Source: Mesorhizobium terrae (GTDB taxonomy: Bacteria > Pseudomonadota > Alphaproteobacteria > Rhizobiales > Rhizobiaceae). From it: 64,000 bases of DNA. The DNA lies in the NCBI RefSeq assembly GCF_008727715.1, contig NZ_CP044218.1, positions 4,819,501 to 4,883,500 of the forward strand, read 5' to 3'. Below the pieces are notes generated by a model, which was given only the letters and a program-made list of their open reading frames with translations, was not told the DNA's origin and did not search any database. Below are positions 1 through 8,598 of this stretch, in pieces (within the stretch, counting starts at the first letter, position 1; every line of letters starts with the position of its first letter). Both the position numbers and the translations under genes were made by a program.

Positions 1-1414
1 CGGCGATCGCCGCCAGAACGGCCCTGTCCTTCGCATCCGGCGCGATCGGCGCGAATCCGTCCGGATATTCCTCGGCGATGAAACCCGTCGAAAGCCGTCC
101 CTCGCGCCAGCGCGGATGCTGCATCAAGGCCGACAGGAAGGGGATGTTGTGCTCGATGCCATCCACGACGAATTCGTCCAGCGCCTCCGACATGGCATCG
201 ATCGCCTGCCCTCGCGTCGGCGCCCAGGTGCACAGCTTGGCGATCATCGGATCGTAGAACATCGAGATTTCGGAACCTTCGGTGACACCGGTGTCGTTGC
301 GCACGACGATATCGCCGAAGCGGCCTTCCTCGGGCGGCTGGTAACGCGTCAGCCGGCCAATCGACGGCAGGAAGTTGCGATAGGGATCCTCCGCGTAAAG
401 CCGGCTCTCGACCGCCCAACCGTCGAGCTTCACGTCGCCCTGGCCGAAAGCCAGTTCCTCGCCGGCGGCGACGCGGATCATTTGCTCTACAAGATCGATG
501 CCGGTGATGAGCTCGGTCACCGGATGCTCGACCTGCAATCGCGTATTCATTTCAAGGAAGTAGAAGTTTTTGTCCTTGTCGACGATGAACTCGACGGTGC
601 CGGCGCTCTGGTAGTCGACCGCTTTCGCCAACGCCACCGCCTGTTCGCCCATGGCCTTTCTGGTCTTCTCGTCAAGGAAGGGCGACGGTGCTTCCTCGAC
701 AACCTTCTGGTTGCGGCGCTGGATCGAACATTCGCGTTCGCCCAGATAGACGGCGTTGCCATGCGCGTCGGCAAGAACCTGGATCTCGATGTGACGCGGA
801 TCAACAACGAACTTCTCGATGAAGACACGGTCGTCGCCAAAGGAACTTTTCGCCTCGGAACGAGCACGGTCGAAGCCGTCGCGAACTTCCGCCTGCGACC
901 AGGCGATGCGCATGCCCTTGCCGCCGCCCCCGGCCGACGCCTTGATCATGACCGGATAGCCGATCTCGCCGGCGATCTTTTCCGCGTGGTCGGCGTTCTC
1001 GATGACGCCCAGCCAACCAGGGACGGTGCTCACCTTGGCAGCGTTGGCGAATTTCTTGGATTCGATCTTGTCGCCCATGGCCTTGATCGCCTTGGGCTTC
1101 GGACCGATGAAGGCGATCCCCTGCGCCTCAAGCGCTTCGCAGAATGACGCACGTTCGGACAGGAAACCGTAACCGGGATGAACGGCCTCGGCCCCGGATG
1201 CCTTGCAAGCCTCGATAATCCTGTCGGCGACGAGATAACTCTGGGCGGCGGGGGCCGGGCCGATATGGATCGCTTCGTCAGCCATCTCGACATGCACGGC
1301 GTCGCGATCGGCGTCCGAATAGACCGCTACCGTGGAAATGCCCATCTTGCGTGCCGTCTTGATGACGCGACAGGCGATCTCGCCACGATTGGCGATCAAT
1401 ATCTTGTTGAACAT
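1..1414 (-). CDS. pccA: propionyl-CoA carboxylase alpha (biotin carboxylase) subunit, 3' part cut by window edge
   Basis: The first 471 residues are visible; the C-terminal biotin-carrier domain lies outside the window. The protein opens with the biotin carboxylase N-domain ([21 protein letters not shown]). An ATP-grasp glycine loop ([14 protein letters not shown]) is at about residues 158-171, followed by the CSIQRRNQK and [12 protein letters not shown] motifs of the active site. Family members carboxylate enzyme-bound biotin with ATP and bicarbonate; the beta subunit then makes methylmalonyl-CoA from propionyl-CoA. Wording of the N-terminal third is closest to rhizobial PccA. 3-methylcrotonyl-CoA carboxylase alpha is the main alternative, and pccB is not in view. 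The start ATG at 1414 gives the canonical N-terminus. Confidence 0.83.
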   Translation of the reverse strand, partial: MFNKILIANRGEIACRVIKTARKMGISTVAVYSDADRDAVHVEMADEAIHIGPAPAAQSYLVADRIIEACKASGAEAVHPGYGFLSERASFCEALEAQGIAFIGPKPKAIKAMGDKIESKKFANAAKVSTVPGWLGVIENADHAEKIAGEIGYPVMIKASAGGGGKGMRIAWSQAEVRDGFDRARSEAKSSFGDDRVFIEKFVVDPRHIEIQVLADAHGNAVYLGERECSIQRRNQKVVEEAPSPFLDEKTRKAMGEQAVALAKAVDYQSAGTVEFIVDKDKNFYFLEMNTRLQVEHPVTELITGIDLVEQMIRVAAGEELAFGQGDVKLDGWAVESRLYAEDPYRNFLPSIGRLTRYQPPEEGRFGDIVVRNDTGVTEGSEISMFYDPMIAKLCTWAPTRGQAIDAMSEALDEFVVDGIEHNIPFLSALMQHPRWREGRLSTGFIAEEYPDGFAPIAPDAKDRAVLAAIA

Positions 1415-1585
1415 GGACGCCGCTTCCTCCGGTAAGTCCTTACCTTTTATGGACTTCCACGACCGGGCTCAAGCTACGGCATGCACCGTGCCGGCATTCG
1501 TTGGATGCAAATCGGGTTTGCCTGCCCAGCCGCGCAATCTTGCAGGCGCGAACGATGTACAGGAAAGCCGAGAAATGATCCCCGA
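1415..1585. other. intergenic region upstream of pccA
   Basis: These 171 bases hold the leader of the minus-strand pccA and the 3' flank of the minus-strand cupin gene. I see no convincing hairpin terminator or operator palindrome. An open frame exists on the plus strand, but its product is arginine/cysteine-rich and family-less, so I treat it as non-coding. Confidence 0.4.
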
Positions 1586-1930
1586 TTACTCCAGCCAGTC
1601 GGTTGCAAAGGCGCCGGCGACATGCAGATCGGTACTTTCAAGCCGTCCGGGACCCAGATTGGAGAATTTGTGCGGCGTGTTTGCCGGCGCAACCAGGATT
1701 TGGCCAGCGCTGGCCTCTATCGTCTTGTCGCCGATGATGAACAGCGCCCTGCCTTGCCTGACGATAAAGACCTCCGGATAGGGGTGTTTATGCAGCTTGG
1801 GACCGCCGCCGATCCTGTCGGAAGAGTAGAACACCACCGAAACTTCCGCTCCGTATGGCCCACCCTGGAACTCCCCATGCCAAACATCCGGCTTCTCGGC
1901 CCATTGCTCGCGCTCGATCACATGTGCCAT
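1586..1930 (-). CDS. small single-domain cupin protein
   Basis: A 114-residue cupin-2 type beta-barrel. The first cupin motif is clear around residues 46-61 (HKHPYPEVFIVRQG), with H47, H49 and E53 as likely metal ligands; the second motif supplies H87 (APANTPHKF). Such stand-alone cupins bind a divalent metal, and their substrates are rarely known. The ATG at 1930 has GAGG about 6 bases upstream. It is in the same direction as pccA but 171 bases away, so co-transcription is uncertain. No enzymatic role is claimed. Confidence 0.8.
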   Translation of the reverse strand: MAHVIEREQWAEKPDVWHGEFQGGPYGAEVSVVFYSSDRIGGGPKLHKHPYPEVFIVRQGRALFIIGDKTIEASAGQILVAPANTPHKFSNLGPGRLESTDLHVAGAFATDWLE

Positions 1931-1989
1931 GCTTGCCTCACTCCCTTCTGCCGGAATCGACCTTAGTCAAAGAAGTCGCTTGCCGGAAC

Positions 1990-2475
1990 ATGATGCAAAC
2001 GATGACCCCACCCGCCCCCGCCATCTATGTCGATGCCGATGCCTGCCCGGTGAAGGAGGAGGTCATCAAGGTCGCCGAGCGACACGGGGTCGGGGTCGTC
2101 TTCGTTTCGAATGGCGGGCTCAGGCCCTCGCGCGATCCGATGATCCGCAATGTCGTCGTCAGCAAGGGCGCGGACGCCGCCGATGACTGGATCGTCGAAA
2201 ACACCAAAGCCAACGATGTCGTAGTTACGGCCGATATTCCGCTGGCGGCGCGGGCGGTGGCGCTCAACGCCCATGTGCTTGGCCCGACCGGCCGGCCCTT
2301 CACGCCTGAAACCATCGGCATGGCGGTTGCCATGCGCGACCTGAAACAGCATTTGCGCGAAACCGGCGAAAGCAAAGGCTACAATGCTGGCTTCACGCCG
2401 CAGGACCGTTCGCGCTTCCTCGGCGAACTGGACCGCATCCTACGTCGTGCTCTCAAATCAGCCGCAATCGGCTGA
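1990..2475 (+). CDS. YaiI/YqxD family (DUF188) protein
   Basis: The product has 161 residues from the first of several close ATGs (1990, 1993, 2002); the family core begins at IYVDADACPVKEEVIKVAERHG. The acidic YVDADACPV motif near the N-terminus and the VTADIPLAARA stretch are the DUF188 hallmarks and suggest a PIN-like metal-binding fold. Nuclease activity is only inferred. The open frame continues upstream to 1855, but that part overlaps the divergent cupin gene antisense and does not resemble the family. No good Shine-Dalgarno separates the candidate starts, so the exact N-terminus is uncertain by a few residues. Confidence 0.82.
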   Translation: MMQTMTPPAPAIYVDADACPVKEEVIKVAERHGVGVVFVSNGGLRPSRDPMIRNVVVSKGADAADDWIVENTKANDVVVTADIPLAARAVALNAHVLGPTGRPFTPETIGMAVAMRDLKQHLRETGESKGYNAGFTPQDRSRFLGELDRILRRALKSAAIG

Positions 2476-2490
2476 GGACATCGGCCCAAC

Positions 2491-3171
2491 ATGAAAACGA
2501 CATTCACCAAGAACACGGCGATCCGCCTCCTGCCTTTCCTGGTCGCGGCTGCGACAGGGCTCGCGACATTCCTGGTCGCGCGCTATTTCCAGATCGCCAT
2601 CGCCTTCTCGATCGGCGCCGACGTCTTCTTCGTGATGTATATCGTCATGATCCTGCGGCGAATGCCGGGCCTAACGGCGGAACATCTGCGGCTCAAGGCA
2701 CGCAGCGACGACCTGCCGATCTTCATTATCTTCGCTGTGGTCGCCGTCGTCATCGCCGTGGCGATCGGTTCCCTGTTCCTCATCATCAACGCCAACCACA
2801 AGCATCCCCCGCTGGAGCTCTTGGCGGCATTGCTGTCGTTGCCGCTTGGCTGGATCACCATCCACATGATGGCCGCGCTGCACTACGCCCATGTCTACTG
2901 GCGCGACGACGAAGTGCGCGACGCCAGAGGCAGGCCAGTCCGCCAACCGGTCGGTGGTCTCTCCTTCCCGGGTGGCGACACGCCGCCGCAAGGATGGGAC
3001 TTTCTCTATTTCGCGATTGTCATCGGAATGACGGCGCAGACCGCCGATGTCGAAGTCACCACCACACGCATGCGCCGTCTGGTCATCGTGCATTCGGTGG
3101 TCGCGTTCTTCTTCAACACGATTATCGTCGCGGCGGCGGTCAATCTCGCCGTTACGCTCGGCGGAAGCTGA
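2491..3171 (+). CDS. DUF1345 integral membrane protein
   Basis: A 226-residue inner-membrane protein with about six hydrophobic segments (roughly residues 10-28, 35-53, 74-97, 107-128, 167-186 and 200-222). The late motif YFAIVIGMTAQTADV and the following TTTRMRRLVIVHSVVAF are the conserved signature of DUF1345. The family has no established function. It starts 15 bases after the DUF188 stop and may share its transcript. Confidence 0.82.
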   Translation: MKTTFTKNTAIRLLPFLVAAATGLATFLVARYFQIAIAFSIGADVFFVMYIVMILRRMPGLTAEHLRLKARSDDLPIFIIFAVVAVVIAVAIGSLFLIINANHKHPPLELLAALLSLPLGWITIHMMAALHYAHVYWRDDEVRDARGRPVRQPVGGLSFPGGDTPPQGWDFLYFAIVIGMTAQTADVEVTTTRMRRLVIVHSVVAFFFNTIIVAAAVNLAVTLGGS

Positions 3172-3288
3172 TGCAAGGCAGCGAGGCACGAAGCACAAAA
3201 TCGTGATGGAGTGAAACATCACGAGGCGATGGTCCGTATTACGATGCGAGACCAATCGCACCGCGGAATGCGGTTGAAGGGGTGCAAG

Positions 3289-4167
3289 ATGGACGCAACC
3301 GCCGAGACCAGCAATGCAGAAGCCGAGACCGGGCGGCCACAAAAAGGCCCGCTCATCTACCGGCAATCACGATGGACGCGGCTCACGCATTGGGTGTGGG
3401 CCTTCGCCTTGTTTTTCCTGCTGCTGAGCGGCCTGCAGATCTTCAATGCGCGGCCGCAGCTCTATATCGGCAAGGAATCCGGCTTCGGCTACGACAACAC
3501 GATCCTGAAGATCGGCGCCGACGAGGCCGATGAAGGCTCACGCGGCTATCTCGAAATCTTCGGTCGACGCTTTGACACCACCGGCGTGCTCGGCTGGTCG
3601 GGCCCGCCCGGCAACGAGACGGCCCGCGCCTTCCCGTCCTGGGCGACAATCCCCTCCTACTACGATCTTGGCACCGCCCGTGTCGTGCATTTCTTCTTTG
3701 CCTGGACATTGAGCGCGACGCTGCTGGTGTGGCTGATTGCCGGCCTGTTCAACGGTCACATTCGCCGTGACCTTGCCCCTCGCCTGGCCGATATCCGCAA
3801 TCTTCCGCGCGATGTCTTCGACCATGCTCGCCTGCGTTTCCATCACACCGGTCGTTACAACACGCTGCAGAAGCTCGCTTATGGCGGGGTGTTGTTCGTG
3901 GCTTTGCCGCTGATGATCCTGACCGGCCTCGCCATGTCGCCATCGATGAATTCGGTGCTGCCTTTCCTCAACGAGCTCTTCGGCGGACGGCAGACGGCGC
4001 GCACCATCCATTTCACCGTGATGGTGCTGCTTGTCCTGTTCTTCCTCATCCACATGCTGATGATCCTCGCCGCAGGCCCGATCAACGAGCTGCGCTCCAT
4101 CATCACCGGCTGGTACCGGACCGATCCGCCCGAAAACGGAACCTCTTCTGCCGAGCGGAGCAACTGA
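3289..4167 (+). CDS. cytochrome b561-type membrane subunit paired with a molybdopterin oxidoreductase
   Basis: A 292-residue membrane protein of the prokaryotic cytochrome b561 / thiosulfate reductase cytochrome b class. Candidate haem-ligand histidines lie in the helices TRLTHWVWAFALFF, ARVVHFFFAWTL and TARTIHFTVMVLL...LIHML, and a long periplasmic loop separates helices 1 and 2. I chose ATG 3289 because GAAGGGG lies just upstream; an upstream in-frame start at 3211 would add 26 non-conserved residues. The stop is one base from the next ATG, so it almost certainly passes electrons between the quinone pool and that molybdoenzyme. The arrangement resembles MsrPQ functionally, but this is not an MsrQ-type sequence. 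Confidence 0.82.
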   Translation: MDATAETSNAEAETGRPQKGPLIYRQSRWTRLTHWVWAFALFFLLLSGLQIFNARPQLYIGKESGFGYDNTILKIGADEADEGSRGYLEIFGRRFDTTGVLGWSGPPGNETARAFPSWATIPSYYDLGTARVVHFFFAWTLSATLLVWLIAGLFNGHIRRDLAPRLADIRNLPRDVFDHARLRFHHTGRYNTLQKLAYGGVLFVALPLMILTGLAMSPSMNSVLPFLNELFGGRQTARTIHFTVMVLLVLFFLIHMLMILAAGPINELRSIITGWYRTDPPENGTSSAERSN

Positions 4168-4168
4168 T

Positions 4169-4960
4169 ATGGCCAAGTTTCAGATCAGCCGCCGCAAGTT
4201 CCTGACCGCCGCCGGCCTTGGCGCGTCCGGCATCGCGCTCTCGGGCTGCGATGCTTTCGATAACCAACTCGGCATGGGCCAGGGCCTGCGCAATTTCCTC
4301 GAGGGGGCTAACGGTCTGACCTATCGGGCGCAGCGGCTGCTTGCCGGGCGCAATGCCCTGGCGCCGGAATTCGGCGAAGCCGACATCCGCCAACCAATGC
4401 GTCCGAACGGCGTTACCACACCGGACGACGATGCCTACCAAGCCTTGCTTGCCAACGATTTCGTCGATTGGCGGCTCGAAGTCACCGGGCTGGTGGAGAA
4501 GCCGTTGTCGCTGACACGCGAACAGCTCATCGCCATGCCGAGCCGCACCCAGATCACCCGCCACGACTGCGTGGAAGGCTGGAGCTGCATCGCCAAATGG
4601 ACGGGAACGCCGCTGTCGCTCGTGCTCGACCAGGCCGTGGTCAAGCCGCAAGCACGGTATGTCATGTTCCATTGTCTCGACACGATCGACCGCGACCTGT
4701 CCGGCGACATCAAATATTACGGCTCGATCGACCTGATCGACGCGCGCCATCCGCAAACAATCCTGGCCTATGGATTGAACGGTAAACCGCTTCCGGTGGA
4801 AAACGGGGCGCCGCTGCGCGTTCGCGTCGAACGGCAGCTCGGCTACAAGATGCCCAAATATCTGCGCGGCATCGAACTGGTCGATTCCTTCGGCGCTTTC
4901 GGGCGTGGTCGCGGCGGCTATTGGGAAGACAACGGCTATGACTGGTATGGCGGCATCTGA
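4169..4960 (+). CDS. Tat-exported sulfite oxidase-family molybdopterin oxidoreductase
   Basis: A 263-residue protein of the oxidoreductase molybdopterin-binding family. The N-terminus has a twin-arginine motif (SRRKFL, residues 8-13), then a hydrophobic stretch ending in a lipobox-like LSGC (C27). This suggests a Tat-exported lipoprotein. The HDCVEGWSCIAKW segment at 132-144 is the molybdenum centre region, with C134 the likely molybdenum thiolate ligand. YedY/MsrP relatives reduce methionine sulfoxide and sulfite oxidases oxidise sulfite; the sequence alone does not fix the substrate. It follows the cytochrome b gene by one base. Confidence 0.82.
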   Translation: MAKFQISRRKFLTAAGLGASGIALSGCDAFDNQLGMGQGLRNFLEGANGLTYRAQRLLAGRNALAPEFGEADIRQPMRPNGVTTPDDDAYQALLANDFVDWRLEVTGLVEKPLSLTREQLIAMPSRTQITRHDCVEGWSCIAKWTGTPLSLVLDQAVVKPQARYVMFHCLDTIDRDLSGDIKYYGSIDLIDARHPQTILAYGLNGKPLPVENGAPLRVRVERQLGYKMPKYLRGIELVDSFGAFGRGRGGYWEDNGYDWYGGI

Positions 4961-4991
4961 CCCGCCGCCCGCCTGAAGCACCTTGGAAAAC

Positions 4992-5017
4992 AAAAAAGCG
5001 GGGTTAGCACCCCGCTT
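4992..5017 (-). terminator. rho-independent terminator, strongest for minus-strand transcripts
   Basis: A GCGGGG / CCCCGC stem (4998-5003 with 5010-5015), extendable by two A-T pairs, encloses a 6-base loop. Read on the minus strand it is followed by TTTTTT (4997-4992), giving a textbook terminator for the DUF1203 gene. On the plus strand it lies 37 bases past the molybdoenzyme stop but lacks a good U-tract, so it may act weakly there. Confidence 0.75.
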
Positions 5018-5162
5018 CCTCGTCCGTCGAGTTTCACCGCCGGTTCATCCGCGGTCGATGAAATCGTTCGACACCCACCTCATAGCCACTCGATACGACG
5101 ACCAGATGACAGGCTGGGATGATCTTCCACCGATTTTGGTTAACCACACGTTACCGCCATCA

Positions 5163-5633
5163 TCAGGCGCGCTCGATCCGGCACTGGTAGCAATTGTTGC
5201 GAGCCGAGCGCATGTGCAGATAGGCGATTTCCTCGCGTTCCAGAAGCTCCGCTGCCCGCGCGGCAATATCCGGCGTGGGCACCACCGCGCCGCTGCCATA
5301 GACTATACGGTCATCGGCGCTGTAACCGCGCACGATGTAGTCCTTTGTCTTCAAAAACAGCTCCGGGATAGCGGCCGCCTCCTCCGCGCGCGGACATTCT
5401 TCGGCGTGCAGGAAGATCGGGCCGGTCTCCGCATAAGGCTGCAATTCTGCGAACGGCCGGTAGGCGAGGATGAGGTAGGCTTCGCCGGCGGCGACATTCT
5501 TGAGACAATGCCGGCACGGTACACCATCGCCGTCCGAGATCGCGCGCTCCGGCACGTGGCCATAGGCATCGGCGCCGCCGGATTGCAGCGCGCGCACCGC
5601 ATCGGTCGGCAAGGCTTTGAACAGGATGGACAT
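5163..5633 (-). CDS. DUF1203 domain protein
   Basis: A 156-residue DUF1203 protein from MSILFKALPTD. It contains VPCRHCLKNV with a CxxC pair in the first third, the conserved GEAYLILAYRPF segment, and a second cysteine pair near the end (NNCYQC). The CxxC-like pairs suggest metal or redox chemistry, but nothing is established for the family. An in-frame start ten codons upstream (5663) is possible but not conserved in character. Confidence 0.8.
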   Translation of the reverse strand: MSILFKALPTDAVRALQSGGADAYGHVPERAISDGDGVPCRHCLKNVAAGEAYLILAYRPFAELQPYAETGPIFLHAEECPRAEEAAAIPELFLKTKDYIVRGYSADDRIVYGSGAVVPTPDIAARAAELLEREEIAYLHMRSARNNCYQCRIERA

Positions 5634-5745
5634 GGCTGTGGTTCTCCGATTTCCGTGAACCACAAGCTATGATCGTCAACCGGCGCCTCCCACCCGTTTC
5701 CTGCATAGCAATCGGCCATGCAAGAAACGACCGGGCGGTTCGACG

Positions 5746-6303
5746 TTATCGAATGAAGTCGTCGAAGCGGCGCAATGTGACGCGCCGATTGCGCCAATTC
5801 TCGTTCTGCGTCGGCACGAGCAGGAATTCCTCGCCATAACCGACCGTTTCCAGCGCGTAGCCGGGCACGCCGAATTCGCGTACCAGCGTCCGCTTCAGCG
5901 AGGCTGCCCGTTGCTCGGACAATGCCTGGTTGGAGGCGAAGGAACCGACCGCGTCGGTATGGCCTTCGATCAAAACACGGGCGTGGCGGTCACGTCGCAG
6001 CAGACGATGGAGCCCGTCGGCAATGTTCTCGACCTTCCCATATTGCGACGGCGCGATGGCAGCCGAACCGAAGGCGAAGTTGATCGACTGGATGTCGATG
6101 GACGGCGCCATGCGGCGCAGATCCGGCCGGCGCTTGAATTCGCGAATGGTGACGCGTTCGCTGGGCCGCAGCTTCATGCGGGGCGTAGCCTCCAGCGTAC
6201 GCTCGATCTGGGCTGCCGACGGCGTTTGCGCCTGCGCAAGGGCAAGACCGGGAAGCGCGATGGCGGCGACGAGTGCTGCGGCGACAGTACGGCGGGAAAT
6301 CAT
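5746..6303 (-). CDS. OmpA-family outer-membrane/peptidoglycan-associated protein
   Basis: A 185-residue secreted protein. Residues 1-23 form a Sec signal peptide ending at ALA. The last two thirds are an OmpA C-terminal (peptidoglycan-binding) domain: INFAFGSAAI, LIEGHTDAVGS and LSEQRAASLKRTLVREFGV, then VGYGEE and a final NRRVTL. The ATG at 6303 is chosen because GAGGAG precedes it by about 8 bases; frame further upstream lacks a signal peptide. It probably anchors the envelope non-covalently to peptidoglycan, with no beta-barrel of its own. Confidence 0.85.
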   Translation of the reverse strand: MISRRTVAAALVAAIALPGLALAQAQTPSAAQIERTLEATPRMKLRPSERVTIREFKRRPDLRRMAPSIDIQSINFAFGSAAIAPSQYGKVENIADGLHRLLRRDRHARVLIEGHTDAVGSFASNQALSEQRAASLKRTLVREFGVPGYALETVGYGEEFLLVPTQNENWRNRRVTLRRFDDFIR

Positions 6304-6398
6304 ATATTGGCTCCTCATTTCGGCGCGATCGGATTGATGTCGACCGCACCATGGCGGAGCCAAGCTGAAGCCGGCATGAATGGATCGTTCAGGAGTGC

Positions 6399-6959
6399 CT
6401 AACGCATGACGCTGGCCGAGCGATCGGCAAAAGACAGCGGGACAACAACCTCTTTTTTCTGCGCGACCGGCCGGAAGCCGAGTTTCTGATAGAGCGACAG
6501 CGCGGCGGGATGGTCGAGCGTGCAGGTCTGCACGGTGACCCGCCTCGGCTTGTGCGACCAGCAAGCCTCGATCGCCGCCCCGAGAAACCAGCGGCCGATG
6601 CCCTGCCCCGTCGCGTGTTCCATCATGCCGAAATAGGCCAATTCGACTTCGTCGGGCAGATGCGGCTTGATGTCGAAGAAGCCCGCCGGCGCACCGTCGA
6701 CATAAAGCACGCGGATGTCGCGATCTTCGCGATGAAGTCCGGCCGAGAGTTCCTCGTCATTCAGCCTCAGCACATTGACCCACTGCCATTTGCGGCCGAC
6801 GCGATCCTGCAGATAGCGATAGAAATGCAGCGGGATGGCCCGTGTCTTCAGCAGCGCGATCTGCCGGTTGTAGGGCAAGGATGGATAATATGCCGGCGGC
6901 GTATCCATCTCGAGGAACGTTACCGTGACGTCTATCCGCTCCAGCGCATCGGCGCTCAT
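6399..6959 (-). CDS. GNAT family N-acetyltransferase
   Basis: A 186-residue single GNAT domain. The acetyl-CoA binding motif A region is GMMEHATGQGIGRWFLGAAIEACW at about residues 112-135, and the terminal LYQKLGFRPV motif is present. The ATG at 6959 lies 6 bases past the sulfurtransferase stop on the minus strand, so the gene is the last of the cysK-alaX-sseA unit. Acceptor unknown. Confidence 0.82.
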   Translation of the reverse strand: MSADALERIDVTVTFLEMDTPPAYYPSLPYNRQIALLKTRAIPLHFYRYLQDRVGRKWQWVNVLRLNDEELSAGLHREDRDIRVLYVDGAPAGFFDIKPHLPDEVELAYFGMMEHATGQGIGRWFLGAAIEACWSHKPRRVTVQTCTLDHPAALSLYQKLGFRPVAQKKEVVVPLSFADRSASVMR

Positions 6960-6964
6960 TACAA

Positions 6965-7819
6965 TCAGCGCTCCTTGCCCGTGACCACCGGCGTGTCCGC
7001 CAGCCCGCCCCATTCGGTCCAGGAACCGTCATAGAGCCGGTTGTCGGTGTGGCCGAGCGTCTCCAGTGCCAGCGTTATCACGGCCGCGGTAATACCGGAG
7101 CCGCAGGATGTAACAACCGGCTTCGAGAGGTCAATGCCAGCATCCTCGATGACTTCGCGCAGCGTGGACTTCGGCAACAGCATGCCGTTCTCCGACAGGC
7201 GATTGTAGGGAACGTTGTGGGCGCCCGGCATATGGCCAGCGCGCACGCCAGCGCGCGGCTCCGGCTCGGCGCCGGCAAAACGACCGGGCGAACGGGCGTC
7301 CGCGATCTGGCTCTCTCCGCTTGCCACCATGCGGCGCATGTCAGCCAGGGACGCTACCCGGGCGGCATCGAAGTCAGCATGGAAAATACCCGGCGCGGTC
7401 TTGGTCGGCTCCGCGGTCACAGGGCGCCCGGCAGCCTTCCAGTGATCGAAACCGCCGTCCAGAATATAGGTCTGGAACACGCCCATGACGCGAAACATCC
7501 ACCAGGCGCGCGGCGCCGAGAAGAAACCAGGCCCGTCATAGACGACGATGGTGTCGTCGGCGGAGATGCCCATGCTGCCGACATATTGGGCGAAGTCGCG
7601 CGGCGCAGCCAGCGTGTGCGGCAACGGCGAATTCCGGTCGGAAACAGCGTCATGGTCAAGGAATACGGCGCCGGGAATGTGCGCGGCATCGTATTCCTTG
7701 CGCGCATCACGCTTCTGCGCCGGCAGATACCAGGAGGCGTCGACGATCGACAGGCCGGGCTGGCCGAGCCGCTGCTCAAGCCAGTCGGCATCGACGGTGA
7801 AAGGACTGTCCTCGGCCAT
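6965..7819 (-). CDS. sseA: 3-mercaptopyruvate sulfurtransferase
   Basis: A 284-residue tandem-rhodanese protein. The N-terminal domain carries DARKEYDAAHIPGAVFLD and the C-terminal domain carries the catalytic loop with C239 (SCGSGITAA), close to the CGSGVTA loop of mercaptopyruvate-type enzymes. It transfers sulfur from 3-mercaptopyruvate to thiols or cyanide. The real start is ATG 7819; open frame further upstream (to 8251) overlaps alaX in another frame. It lies 35 bases downstream of alaX. Confidence 0.88.
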   Translation of the reverse strand: MAEDSPFTVDADWLEQRLGQPGLSIVDASWYLPAQKRDARKEYDAAHIPGAVFLDHDAVSDRNSPLPHTLAAPRDFAQYVGSMGISADDTIVVYDGPGFFSAPRAWWMFRVMGVFQTYILDGGFDHWKAAGRPVTAEPTKTAPGIFHADFDAARVASLADMRRMVASGESQIADARSPGRFAGAEPEPRAGVRAGHMPGAHNVPYNRLSENGMLLPKSTLREVIEDAGIDLSKPVVTSCGSGITAAVITLALETLGHTDNRLYDGSWTEWGGLADTPVVTGKER

Positions 7820-7854
7820 GCTGTTCTCCCTGATCTTTCGCTGTCGCCGCGCCG

Positions 7855-8598
7855 TCAGGCCGCGGGCATCGCTCCGAAACGGATACGGAAGCGGCGGTTC
7901 TCGCGCCCCTTCTTCTCGATCTTGCCGATATGGATCTCGCCAACCTCGCCGGTGCGGGCGACGTGGGTGCCACCGCAAGGCTGACTGTCCACGGACGCGT
8001 TTTCGCCGATCAGAACCAGACGGATGCGCCCGGTACCGGTCGGCGGACGCACATTCTTCGATTTGACGAGACTGGGATTGGCGGCCAAATCCTCGTCGGT
8101 GATCCACTCGATGGAGACAGGATGATCGGCCCGCACGAGTTCCATCAGCCGCGCCGTCACTTCCTCCTTGGAGTAACCGGTATCGGGGAGATCGAAATCG
8201 ACGCGGGAATCGTCTTCGGCGACCGAAGCTCCGGTAATAGGAAACGGGCAAACGACGCTCAGCAGATGGCAGGCGGTGTGCATGCGCATCAAAAGGTAGC
8301 GGCGCTGCCAGTCGATCGAGGCTTTCACCTTCTCACCCACTGAGGGTACTGGCTGCCCTGCCCCCGGAACGTGAATAATCTCGTCCTTGGTCTCGCCCGT
8401 CACCGTCGCCGCGACTTCGATGCGGTCGCCATTGGCCAGCTCGATATGGCCGGTATCGCCCGGCTGGCCGCCGGAGGTCGCGTAGAACACGGTACGGTCG
8501 AGGATGATCCCGCCCCGCTCGTTGATGGCGACGACCGTCGCTTCCGTCGTTTTCAGGTAGGAATCGTCGCGAAACAGCGTTTCGGTCTTGCCGGCCAT
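7855..8598 (-). CDS. alaX: AlaX-type alanyl-tRNA editing hydrolase
   Basis: A 247-residue stand-alone editing domain homologous to the AlaRS second additional domain. Metal-site residues are visible: HTACH (H107, H111) and CGGTH (C208, H212). Such proteins hydrolyse Ser-tRNA(Ala), and some act on Gly-tRNA(Ala). The ATG at 8598 shares one base with the cysK stop (TGATG), so translation is coupled. Coupling to cysteine synthase and a sulfurtransferase suggests a link to serine/cysteine pools, which is inference. Confidence 0.85.
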   Translation of the reverse strand: MAGKTETLFRDDSYLKTTEATVVAINERGGIILDRTVFYATSGGQPGDTGHIELANGDRIEVAATVTGETKDEIIHVPGAGQPVPSVGEKVKASIDWQRRYLLMRMHTACHLLSVVCPFPITGASVAEDDSRVDFDLPDTGYSKEEVTARLMELVRADHPVSIEWITDEDLAANPSLVKSKNVRPPTGTGRIRLVLIGENASVDSQPCGGTHVARTGEVGEIHIGKIEKKGRENRRFRIRFGAMPAA

